A DNA stretch of 64,000 bases from Methylobacterium sp. J-070 (GTDB lineage: Bacteria; Pseudomonadota; Alphaproteobacteria; Rhizobiales; Beijerinckiaceae), in NCBI RefSeq assembly GCF_022829385.1, contig NZ_JAKSXX010000123.1, positions 62,001 to 126,000 on the forward strand, read 5' to 3'. Below, piece by piece: positions 34,724-42,745 of the stretch. Position 1 is the stretch's first letter. Every line of letters begins with the position of its first letter. The notes beneath the pieces were generated by a model. It ran no database searches and was not told the origin of the DNA. It saw only the letters and a program-made list of their open reading frames with translations. A program made the translations under genes and the position numbers.

Positions 34724-35020
34724 ATGCTGAGGTCATTCGAAGACCGTGAGCGCGCAGCTGAGCTTATCTATATCCACGGCGAAGAGATGCGGTTTGCGAG
34801 CCAGATCGCCGGCATTCGCGCGGTTGCCACCTTTGCTGTTCGACTGCTGGGACTGGATGGCAAGACGGCGGAGGACTATGCTCAGGCACTGATCGCGTCC
34901 AGGATCGAGGGATTGAAACTCGACGCCGTGCTGGAGCGGGTCCGGGCGGATCTTGCTGCCAACGGTATCGAGGTCTCCGTCGCGGAACTGCAGGCCGAGA
35001 TGGTCCCGTCGCCCGCGTAG
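34724..35020 (+). CDS. DUF1476 protein, F1-ATPase inhibitor zeta relative
   Basis: 98 residues: MLRSFEDRERAAELIYIHGEEMRF, then an AVRLLGLDGKTAEDYAQALI helix and VLERVRADLAANGIEVSVAELQAEM. The DUF1476 layout is clear: zeta is the alphaproteobacterial inhibitor that blocks the F1 motor of ATP synthase in the hydrolytic direction. This copy departs from the usual sequence (for example IYIHGEEMRFAS instead of the ordinary KFALDEELRFK), so it may be a paralogue with another role. No ATP synthase genes are nearby. Confidence 0.75.
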   Translation: MLRSFEDRERAAELIYIHGEEMRFASQIAGIRAVATFAVRLLGLDGKTAEDYAQALIASRIEGLKLDAVLERVRADLAANGIEVSVAELQAEMVPSPA

Positions 35021-35288
35021 CGCGGCGTCCCGGACGGGCCCGCGGTCGAAGCCGCGCGCGCCCGGACAGAGCGGCCGCCCGTCGGGCGTTTGGCGCGGGG
35101 CCCATCGGCCTCGGCCGGCAATGCCCTCTGGTCGCAGCGCAATGCGGCGGAATGCGGCTGCCGGGCGCGCTTCGCGAGCAAGCTCCCGCTGATGCGCGGA
35201 TCTATTCGGGCCGAGCCCGGGCCCTGCAGGCGCGACACGTGCGGCTCGCGATCGCCGCTGCCGAACGGCACGCACGCCGGAGTGCAGG

Positions 35289-35549
35289 ATGATCATGGGA
35301 CGCACGATGGTCAGATGGCTCGCCGCGGCGCTCGCCGGTCTCGTCAGCGTTCCCGCCGAGGCCCAGCGCGGTCGGACCTACAGGTCGGCCCCCCGCGGCC
35401 GGATCGAGGCACCGCGCTTCGGGGATCCGCGGCTGCCGAACGCGGCGGTGCGTCCCGTCGAGGACGGCATCATTCACTGGAACACGCCGAACAAGGACGG
35501 CAACCTCGGCGGTCCCGGTACGGGAGGCGGCGGTGGAGGAGGAGGCTGA
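35289..35549 (+). CDS. Exported protein with a poly-glycine tail
   Basis: 86 residues with a signal peptide (VRWLAAALAGLVSVPAEAQ), a basic middle (GRTYRSAPRGRIEAPRFGD), and the end IIHWNTPNKDGNLGGPGT followed by eight consecutive Gly. A weak AGGA precedes the ATG. Such Asn/Gly tails resemble those on small secreted proteins that go to the surface or polymer matrix; nothing specific can be said. Confidence 0.55.
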   Translation: MIMGRTMVRWLAAALAGLVSVPAEAQRGRTYRSAPRGRIEAPRFGDPRLPNAAVRPVEDGIIHWNTPNKDGNLGGPGTGGGGGGGG

Positions 35550-35764
35550 GCCGATCCGCCTTCGAGGGCTGCGGCCGGGGGCTCTGCGCGATCGCGCGCG
35601 ACAGGTTGCCGGCGTCGTCAATCTTGGGCGCCTCAATAGTGGAGGGCGTAAGAAGGAATAGTGCTCCAGAGCACGGCGCGGAGCGACGGCCCGTGGTTAA
35701 CCGGTTCCTGCACCGTCACCGCCGACGCGACTCTTGGAGGCGTAGGTGCTGGAGGGTCTCCACC

Positions 35765-36148
35765 ATGATGTCTCTCACCGCCATCAAAGTCGCCGCGCCG
35801 CTCGTCTTCGCCGCCGCGTGGGCAATGCCGTCCCTGGCTCAGCCCGCCGCCAACGGCGGACCGAAGCTTCTCATCCACGGCAATTACTGCGGTCCGGGTA
35901 ACAATGCCCCACTGCCCCCGATCGATGCCCTCGACGCCGCCTGTGCCCGCCATGACGCCTGCACGCCCGATGTCGGCCTGCCCTCGAAGGCCTGCAATCT
36001 CCGGCTGGAACGGGAGGCCGCGGCGGTCGCCCGGGATCCGCGCCAGCCGGATAATGTCCGCTCGCTGGCCGGCTTCGTCGCATCCTTTGCCGCGTCCAAT
36101 CCGTCGAGTGCGGCCGCGTCGGTCCGTCCGGCGGGATTGGCTCGCTGA
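35765..36148 (+). CDS. Secreted phospholipase A2-like protein
   Basis: 127 residues. A signal peptide (APLVFAAAWAMPSLAQ) is followed by HGNYCGPGNNAP (residues 39-49), which resembles the Ca-binding loop of phospholipase A2, then IDALDAACARHDACT (53-67) with the catalytic His63-Asp64 pair and flanking Cys60 and Cys66. Cys42 and Cys77 complete the set. The layout Ca-loop then C-x-x-H-D-x-C matches the secreted PLA2 fold, though the domain is short. It could release fatty acids from membrane lipids. GGAGGG stands eight bases before the start. Confidence 0.75.
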   Translation: MMSLTAIKVAAPLVFAAAWAMPSLAQPAANGGPKLLIHGNYCGPGNNAPLPPIDALDAACARHDACTPDVGLPSKACNLRLEREAAAVARDPRQPDNVRSLAGFVASFAASNPSSAAASVRPAGLAR

Positions 36149-36595
36149 GAGCGCGCGCTTCATCTCCCTCCGCCCGCGCCCGTCCTCGACCCGGCGTACG
36201 GGCGTCGGAGGGTCGTGCCGGAACGCGCGCCGGTCGCAGCACAGGGTGCGGGCGGCGGGTAGGCCCGCGCGGCGTCGATGTCGGGTCACCGCATGGGCGG
36301 CAGATCGGCCGTCTCTTGCCAAGGAAGCCCGACCGTGGTCTCCCCATGCAAGCGGCTGCGTTCCTGTGTCGGCCGACCGGTGGTGAAGGTGCGGGCGACG
36401 GGCGGTCCGGCAATCGGGTCCCGCCGCAGGCTTCGCATCGAGACGAACGCGGGCGTCATCAAGTCGATCGGCCGCGGCGACGAATGACCGGCGGCCCGAT
36501 CATCCTTCGCTGTCTTGATGGGGTTTGGGTCGCGTCTCGGGATCGATGACAGTTCGAATGAATGATTTCGTTTTATCAGTCGCATCAAGCCGGCC
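36149..36595. other. 447-base stretch without a recognised gene
   Basis: No convincing frame. The last 80 bases before sdaA are comparatively AT-rich (TGAATGATTTCGTTTTATC) and likely hold its promoter. No hairpin of note. Confidence 0.4.
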
Positions 36596-37942
36596 ATGTT
36601 CCTGAGCGTCTTCGACGTTTTCAAGATCGGCCTGGGTCCGTCATCATCGCACACGATGGGGCCGATGACGGCCGCGGCCGATTTCCTGGATCTCCTGCGT
36701 GCGTCGGATCAGGCAAGCGCGGCCGCCGCCCTTCGGGTGACGCTGCATGGCTCTCTGGCCCTCACCGGCCGGGGGCACGCCACCGACCGCGCCGTGGCGC
36801 TCGGCCTCCTGGGGTTCCGGCCAGCCAAGATCGCGATGGATGACGCGGAGAGCCGGCTGGAAGCCCTGCGCGCCTGCAAGCGTCTCGCCCCCGCGGGTCT
36901 GCCGATCCTCGCCTTCGATCCAGAGACCGCGATCGTGTTCGATTACGGGCCGGCCCTGCCCGGGCACCCGAACGGCCTGGTGATCACCGCGCTGGACGCG
37001 ACCGCCGCCCCGATCCTGTCCGAGACCTACTACTCCATCGGGGGCGGCTTCGTCGTCACCGCGGCGCAGCGCGAAGCCGGCCTGCCGCCCGTCACCGAAG
37101 CCGCGGATCTGCGCCTGTGGCCGTACCCGTTCGAGACCGCGGCGGCGATGCTGCGCATGGCCCGGGCGAGCGGCCTGTCGGTGGCCGCGATGAAATACGC
37201 CAACGAGGCCGTCGGCCGCCCGGACGCCGAGATCGACCTGGGGCTAGCGCGCATCTGGCAGACCATGAACGACTGCGTCGAGCGCGGGCTGTCCCGGGAG
37301 GGCGAGTTGCCCGGCGGGCTCCGGGTCCGGCGCCGGGCCAGGAACATCCGGGCCCAGCTCGACCGCGAGCGCAGCGCGAACCTCGCTCAGCCGCACGTCA
37401 TGGCGGACTGGTTGTGCGTGTACGCCATGGCGGTCAACGAGGAGAACGCGGCCGGCGGCCAGGTCGTGACGGCGCCCACCAACGGCGCCGCCGGCGTCGT
37501 CCCGGCGGTGATCCGGTACTACACCGATCATTGCATCGGGGCCGACCCGGGCCGGATCCCGGAATTCCTGCTGACGGCTGCGGCCATCGGCGGCCTGATC
37601 AAGCACAACGCCTCGATCTCCGGGGCGGAGGCCGGTTGCCAGGGCGAAGTCGGCTCGGCCAGCGCGATGGCGGCGGCCGGGCTGTGCGCGGTCCTCGGCG
37701 GCACGCCGGCGCAGGTGGAGAACGCCGCCGAGATCGCCCTGGAGCACCATCTCGGCATGACCTGCGATCCGGTGGCCGGTCTGGTGCAGGTGCCCTGCAT
37801 CGAGCGCAACGGGATCGGCGCCACCAAGGCGGTGGCGGCCGCCTCTCTGGCGCTGCGCGGCGACGGCTCGCATTTCATGCCGCTCGACAACTGCATCGCG
37901 GCGATGCGGCAGACGGGTGAGGAGATGAGCGCCAAGTACTAA
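36596..37942 (+). CDS. sdaA: L-serine ammonia-lyase (L-serine dehydratase)
   Basis: Iron-sulfur enzyme converting L-serine to pyruvate and ammonia. 448 residues in the single-chain form. The N-terminal [18 protein letters not shown] is diagnostic; the three Cys that bind the [4Fe-4S] cluster can be placed in [29 protein letters not shown]. It could drain serine from the serine cycle or allow growth on serine; control is expected but no regulator is adjacent. A gene-free region lies upstream. Confidence 0.95.
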   Translation: MFLSVFDVFKIGLGPSSSHTMGPMTAAADFLDLLRASDQASAAAALRVTLHGSLALTGRGHATDRAVALGLLGFRPAKIAMDDAESRLEALRACKRLAPAGLPILAFDPETAIVFDYGPALPGHPNGLVITALDATAAPILSETYYSIGGGFVVTAAQREAGLPPVTEAADLRLWPYPFETAAAMLRMARASGLSVAAMKYANEAVGRPDAEIDLGLARIWQTMNDCVERGLSREGELPGGLRVRRRARNIRAQLDRERSANLAQPHVMADWLCVYAMAVNEENAAGGQVVTAPTNGAAGVVPAVIRYYTDHCIGADPGRIPEFLLTAAAIGGLIKHNASISGAEAGCQGEVGSASAMAAAGLCAVLGGTPAQVENAAEIALEHHLGMTCDPVAGLVQVPCIERNGIGATKAVAAASLALRGDGSHFMPLDNCIAAMRQTGEEMSAKY

Positions 37943-38117
37943 GGAGACCAGCCTCGGCGGCCTGGCGGTGAACCTGCCGGAATGTTAGGCGCGCTCGGGA
38001 ACGGGGCGTGGAGCCCCGAAATTTCGCGCCCTTCCTCCGTTCAACGGAGGCGTCCGCCCGGCATCCGGGTCTAGCCTTCCCGCAGGCGCACCGTCCGCGC
38101 CGTCCGGGAGGCTCGCG

Positions 38118-38327
38118 ATGGCCACTGACCTGCTCCCCGCGCTTCGGCGCAACCTCGTGCTGTGGGCGCTCGCCTTCGCGGCCGCCTCCCTGGCCTTCGG
38201 CGCGGTCATGCTGGCCGCGCCGCCGACCAGCGAGGCTGCGGTGACCGAGACCGCAACGAGCCCGCCGGTCACCAATTGCGAGTTCCTGCCGGCCGGCGAC
38301 GCCTCCCGCTGCACGGTCTACCGATAG
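38118..38327 (+). CDS. Small membrane-anchored protein
   Basis: 69 residues with one helix (LVLWALAFAAASLAFGAVML) and a periplasmic tail containing two Cys (TNCEFLPAGDASRCTVYR) that could form a disulfide. GGGAGG stands six bases before the ATG. No family recognised. Confidence 0.6.
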   Translation: MATDLLPALRRNLVLWALAFAAASLAFGAVMLAAPPTSEAAVTETATSPPVTNCEFLPAGDASRCTVYR

Positions 38328-38435
38328 GCCAGGCTGGGCCGCCGGCGATCCCGCGGGACGGTTCAGGCGCGCCCGGACCGGCACCGGGGCGCCCCCGCGG
38401 GCCCGACCCGACTGCAGGGTATCGCCGCAACGCGA

Positions 38436-38738
38436 TCAGCAATCGCGCTCGTTCGCGCGGATCCGGACGGCGGCCACGTCGGACCCGACCTCATCGAGGA
38501 CGCCGCGCACGCGATCGAGGGCGATCGAATACAGCTCAGCCGTGTCGGAATCGACCGCCTTCGCCTCACCGTGACAGAAGTTGTCGAGCAGGTACGGCAT
38601 CATCTTGCCGTGGAGCGCCATGTAGGCGCCGGGGCTCGACAGTTCGTAGACGACCGCGAGGGCGTGGTAAGCTCGGACCAGGACTTCGAGCGCGACATCC
38701 GCACTGCGCGTGACCTGGTGACAATCATCGCTGCCCAT
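38436..38738 (-). CDS. Hypothetical helical protein A of a tandem pair
   Basis: 100 residues, soluble and predicted mostly helical. Central core: ALEVLVRAYHALAVVYELSSPGAYMALHGKMMPYLLDNF. It aligns with the next leftward gene upstream (38899-39216) over about 45 residues in RAY-x-ALA-x-x-YE, the PG turn and the DNF. It starts 160 bases after that gene ends. No family recognised. The region upstream is markedly AT-rich for this genome. Confidence 0.7.
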   Translation of the reverse strand: MGSDDCHQVTRSADVALEVLVRAYHALAVVYELSSPGAYMALHGKMMPYLLDNFCHGEAKAVDSDTAELYSIALDRVRGVLDEVGSDVAAVRIRANERDC

Positions 38739-38898
38739 CGTCCCGCTTGTATTTTATTGCTACCCCGATTCCGGGTAACATGCGAAACCAAGACTGTCGA
38801 TATAATTAACCGTTGTCTGAATAGAGGTTGGCGGAGTTCGGTCAGTTATCGGCGGCCCATGGCGGGACTGCAACACTCGCCGAGACCCGCGGGTCGGT

Positions 38899-39216
38899 TC
38901 AAGCAGCGGTGCCGCCACGCAGATGTTGGGACGGCCTGATCATCGTGGCGACCTTATGTTCGGTCTCGCTCAGGATGCTGTTCACAAGATGTGAGGCGCC
39001 TTCGACCGTTCCCGACGTAAGACTCCCGTTCCGGTTCGCTTCCAGGATGATGCGGAAATTGTCCTCGACGTAGGCCCTGATCTTCTGTTGGACGTCGCCG
39101 AACTCGCCCGGATGGGTCGTCTCGTAGAGGAGCGCCAGGGCCAGGTAGGCGCGGCCGATCATGTCGAGCGCCAGGGTCGCGCTCAGCTCGGTGTTCGCGG
39201 CTTCAGTCGACGACAC
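38899..39216 (-). CDS. Hypothetical helical protein B of a tandem pair
   Basis: 105 residues, soluble, helical, core LALDMIGRAYLALALLYETTHPGEFGDVQQKIRAYVEDNF. Related to protein A as above; the ends differ, so the pair is old or diverging quickly. GTG start at 39216 with GGGGA 12 bases upstream, so the exact start is not certain. The 100 bases before it are AT-rich (GATAAACTGAATTAAAGG-type sequence on its strand). Function unknown. Confidence 0.7.
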   Translation of the reverse strand: MSSTEAANTELSATLALDMIGRAYLALALLYETTHPGEFGDVQQKIRAYVEDNFRIILEANRNGSLTSGTVEGASHLVNSILSETEHKVATMIRPSQHLRGGTAA

Positions 39217-39642
39217 GACGGCTGCATTCCCCGGTCAACGGCGCATTACAGAATTAGCACGACCTTTATCGCTCGTCACTCAGTCAAATTGCCTTTAATT
39301 CAGTTTATCCATCGTTCTCGGTACTCCGGCCCGCATCCGCTTCCATCCGGTTGCTCGAGGCCGCCGATCGCGGCCGTGCAAGCCCGCGGGGCTTGGCCCG
39401 CGCCCGGCCCCGGCCCCGGCCGCCGGGCGGAGGGCCGCGGACCGGGGCGCGCCCCTGGCCGGCGCAATGCGCCGGGCGGCTTTGCCGGGCATGTCAGAAT
39501 GCGGATGCTCTCGCAGCCGGCGCCACTTTTCGTCTCCGCGGCTGTAGTCTCGCGCGGCCAAGCCGATTATCGACACCCGCACGGGTCCGGCCTCGCGGTG
39601 CGCGCGAGTCCCGGCCGCGCCGTGCGGGAGTCCAGGAGAGTT
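39217..39642. other. 426-base stretch without a recognised gene
   Basis: AT-rich at the left end (to about 39310), which suits the promoter of the leftward tandem gene, then very GC-rich. It must also contain the gpmI promoter. No coding frame was convincing. Confidence 0.4.
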
Positions 39643-41187
39643 GTGACCGTGTCCGACAGCACCCCGCGCCCCGTCATGCTGGTGATCCTCGACGGCTGGG
39701 GACTCCGGGACGAGGTTGCCGACAACGCCGTCCAGCAGGCCCGGACGCCGGTCTTCGACGGGCTGATGCGCGACCGCCCCCGGGCGCAGCTACGGACCTT
39801 CGGCGCCGATGTCGGCCTGCCCGACGGGCAGATGGGCAATTCCGAAGTCGGACATCTCAATATCGGTGCCGGCCGCGTAGTCCTGCAGGACCTGCCGCGC
39901 ATCGACGCCGCCATCGCGGACGGCTCGCTGGCGACGAACCCCGCCCTCGTCCGCTACATCGAGGCCCTGCGCGCGTCCGGCGGCACCTGCCACCTGGTCG
40001 GCCTCCTGTCCCCGGGCGGCGTCCACGCGCACCAGGACCACGCGGTGGCGCTGGCCCGCATGGTCGTGGCGGCCGGCGTGCCGGTCCGGCTCCACGGGTT
40101 CACGGACGGGCGCGACATGCCGCCCCGGTCCGCCGCCGCCTGCGTGGCCACCGTGGAGGCCGCGCTTCCCGGCGGCGCGCGGATCGCGACCCTGTGCGGC
40201 CGCTACTACGGCATGGACCGCGACACCCGCTGGGAGCGCCTTCAGATCGCCTACGACGCCCTCACGGCGGCACGCGGGGCGCGCTTCGCCAGGGCCGGGC
40301 AGGCGGTGGCCGCCGCGTACGCCGAGGATGTCTCCGACGAGTTCATGCGGCCCGCGATCATCGGCGACTATGCCGGCATGCGGGACGGCGACGGCGTGCT
40401 GTGCTTCAACTTCCGGGCGGACCGGACCCGGCAGGTTCTGGAGGCGCTCCTCGATCCGGCCTTCGCGGGCTTTCCCCGTGCCCGGACGATCCGGTTCGCG
40501 GCGGTCCTGGGCATCGTCCAGTACAGCGTCGAGATCGACGCCTTCGCCGAGACCCTGTTCGGGCCCCTCGACCTGCCGAACGGCCTCGGCGAGACCGTGG
40601 CGCGGGCCGGCCGCAGCCAATTGCGCATGGCCGAGACCGAGAAGTATCCGCACGTCACCTACTTCATGAACGGCGGGCGCGAGGCGCCCTTCGAGGGCCA
40701 GGACGCGATCCTCGTGCCCTCGCCGAAGGTGGCGACCTACGACCTGCAGCCGGAGATGTCGGCGCCGGAACTCACCGACCGCGCCGTGGAGGCGATCGGC
40801 TCGGGGCGCTACGACCTGATCATCCTGAACTTCGCCAATCCCGACATGGTCGGCCATACCGGAAGCCTCGCCGCCGCCGTGACGGCGGTGGAGACGGTCG
40901 ATGCCTGCCTCGGCCGCGTGGTCGAGGCGGTGACGGCGACGAGGGGGGCGCTGCTGGTGACCGCCGACCACGGCAATTGCGAGGTGATGCGCGATCCGGA
41001 GACCGGCGATGCGCACACGGCGCACACGCTCAACCCGGTCCCGGTGGCGCTCGTCGGCGTCGACGGGGTCTCGCTCTCCGACGGCCGGCTGGCGGACGTG
41101 GCCCCGACCCTCCTCGACCTGATGGGCCTCGATCAGCCGGCGGAGATGACCGGCACCTCCCTGATCCGGAAGGCGGCCGGGCGCTGA
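39643..41187 (+). CDS. gpmI: 2,3-bisphosphoglycerate-independent phosphoglycerate mutase
   Basis: Interconverts 3- and 2-phosphoglycerate with two metal ions and a phosphoserine intermediate, a step also used in the serine cycle. The catalytic Ser67 stands in MGNSEVGHLNIGAG; the metal-site motifs VILDGWG, DGRD and VTADHGNCE are present. 514 residues, the usual length. GTG at 39643 is chosen as start because AGGAG lies four to nine bases upstream; a GTG six bases later is possible. Confidence 0.96.
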   Translation: MTVSDSTPRPVMLVILDGWGLRDEVADNAVQQARTPVFDGLMRDRPRAQLRTFGADVGLPDGQMGNSEVGHLNIGAGRVVLQDLPRIDAAIADGSLATNPALVRYIEALRASGGTCHLVGLLSPGGVHAHQDHAVALARMVVAAGVPVRLHGFTDGRDMPPRSAAACVATVEAALPGGARIATLCGRYYGMDRDTRWERLQIAYDALTAARGARFARAGQAVAAAYAEDVSDEFMRPAIIGDYAGMRDGDGVLCFNFRADRTRQVLEALLDPAFAGFPRARTIRFAAVLGIVQYSVEIDAFAETLFGPLDLPNGLGETVARAGRSQLRMAETEKYPHVTYFMNGGREAPFEGQDAILVPSPKVATYDLQPEMSAPELTDRAVEAIGSGRYDLIILNFANPDMVGHTGSLAAAVTAVETVDACLGRVVEAVTATRGALLVTADHGNCEVMRDPETGDAHTAHTLNPVPVALVGVDGVSLSDGRLADVAPTLLDLMGLDQPAEMTGTSLIRKAAGR

Positions 41188-41320
41188 GGGGCCGGTCGAG
41201 CGGCACGTCGTCTGCACGGACCGGTCCGCCATGCCCGAGACCCCAGCGATCCGTCCCGCCGCGGAACCCTTGCGTCCCCGCCGGGGACGACGGCGCCCCG
41301 CATCGGGCCGGATCTAGGAC

Positions 41321-42736
41321 ATGATCGCCCGGCACAGCCTGATCTATGTCGGCTCGCGCGGCTTCGCCGCCGGGCTGAACATGGCCTCGGTGGCGGTGTT
41401 CACGCGGCTCGCCCCGGTGGAGATCTACGGCAGCTACCTCTACGTCGTCTCCTGGGCGCTGGTGCTCTACGGGGCGACCTGCCAGTGGCCGAAATTCGCG
41501 TTCTTCGCCCTCTACGACGAGGCCCGCGCCCCGGCGCAGGTCGGCACCGTGGTGCGCATCCTCGGCGGCACGCTGTTGCTCGCCGGGTTCGGCAGCGCGC
41601 TGGCCGTCGCGCTCGGGCTGGTGTCGGCCGGGACGGCCGCGGCGATCCTGGCGCTGGCCTTCGGCACCACCCTGTTCGAGGGCGCTACCGAGATCGCGCG
41701 CACGCGCCTGCAGGCCGGCGCGGTGGCGGCGTCGGTGATGAGCCGGGCCGTGCTGATCCTCGGCCTCGGCAGCCTCGCGCTGCATCTGTCGGCGGATCCG
41801 CTGCATCTCGCCTTCGCGGTGGCCGCCGCCAACGCGCTGGCGGCGCTCCCGGCCGCCGCCACCATCGCGCCGATGATGCCCGGCCGCGGCAGCCGCGCCG
41901 AGGCCCTGCGCCTGTTCGCCTATGGCTGGCCGCTGGTGCTCTCCTTCGGGACCGCGGCGCTGGCCCAGAGCCTCGACCGGCTGATCATCGCCAAGACCGT
42001 GGGGCCGGCGGGGCTGGGCGCCTACGGGGCGCTCGCCGACTTCCTGCGGCAGAGCTTCATCGTGTTCGGCGAGGCGATCGCCCTGTCGCTGATCTCGATC
42101 GCCAAGCGCGAGGCCCGCGCCGGCGAGATGGAGGCGGCCCTGCGGGTCCTGAGCGACGCCGGCCGGGCCATGACGCTGATCGCGGCCTTCGGGGCGGTGT
42201 TCTTCCTCGGCTTCGACGACGTCGTCGTCACGATCCTGCTCGGGCCGGATTACCGCGCGGAGGCGCGCCAGCTCGCGCCGGTGCTGATCCTGGCGAGCAT
42301 CCTGATGATGTTCCGCGCCTATTATTTCGGGCAGGTGATCTACTTCACCCGCTCCAGCCACCTCGAGGCGGCCGCCGCCTTCGCCACGCTGGTCGCCGTG
42401 GCGGCGCTCTCGCTCCTGCTGATCCCGAGGCTCGGCGCCACCGGGGCGGCCCTCGCCTTCGCGGGGGGGCAGAGCGCGGCCTGCCTCGTGCTGGTGCTCG
42501 GCGCCCGCCGGGCCGGGACCACGATGCCGCTGCCGCTGGCCGACATGGCCGGGATCGCCGGGATCGCCCTCGCCTGTGCCGCGGTGAATGCCGGGATCGG
42601 CCTGCTTCCGGGCGGGCTGATGGTCCCGGGACAGGTCCTGCGCCTGGTCCTGCTCGCCGGGGCGGCGGGCGCCGCCGCGTGGCGCTACGACGTGCTCGGC
42701 TTCGCCGGCGCGATCCGCCACCGGCTCGCAGGCTGA
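41321..42736 (+). CDS. Polysaccharide or lipid-linked oligosaccharide flippase (MATE/Wzx-like)
   Basis: 471 residues with about 12-14 membrane helices and few charged loops. The N-terminal SLIYVGSRGFAAGLNMASVAVFTRLAPVEIYG is typical of the oligosaccharide flippase family, as is the middle LDRLIIAKTVGPAGLGAYGALADF. Such proteins flip lipid-linked glycans or exopolysaccharide units across the inner membrane. The CelD-like acetyltransferase gene starts nine bases downstream, so the two likely work in one surface polysaccharide process. Confidence 0.85.
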   Translation: MIARHSLIYVGSRGFAAGLNMASVAVFTRLAPVEIYGSYLYVVSWALVLYGATCQWPKFAFFALYDEARAPAQVGTVVRILGGTLLLAGFGSALAVALGLVSAGTAAAILALAFGTTLFEGATEIARTRLQAGAVAASVMSRAVLILGLGSLALHLSADPLHLAFAVAAANALAALPAAATIAPMMPGRGSRAEALRLFAYGWPLVLSFGTAALAQSLDRLIIAKTVGPAGLGAYGALADFLRQSFIVFGEAIALSLISIAKREARAGEMEAALRVLSDAGRAMTLIAAFGAVFFLGFDDVVVTILLGPDYRAEARQLAPVLILASILMMFRAYYFGQVIYFTRSSHLEAAAAFATLVAVAALSLLLIPRLGATGAALAFAGGQSAACLVLVLGARRAGTTMPLPLADMAGIAGIALACAAVNAGIGLLPGGLMVPGQVLRLVLLAGAAGAAAWRYDVLGFAGAIRHRLAG

Positions 42737-42745
42737 GGAGCGTCC

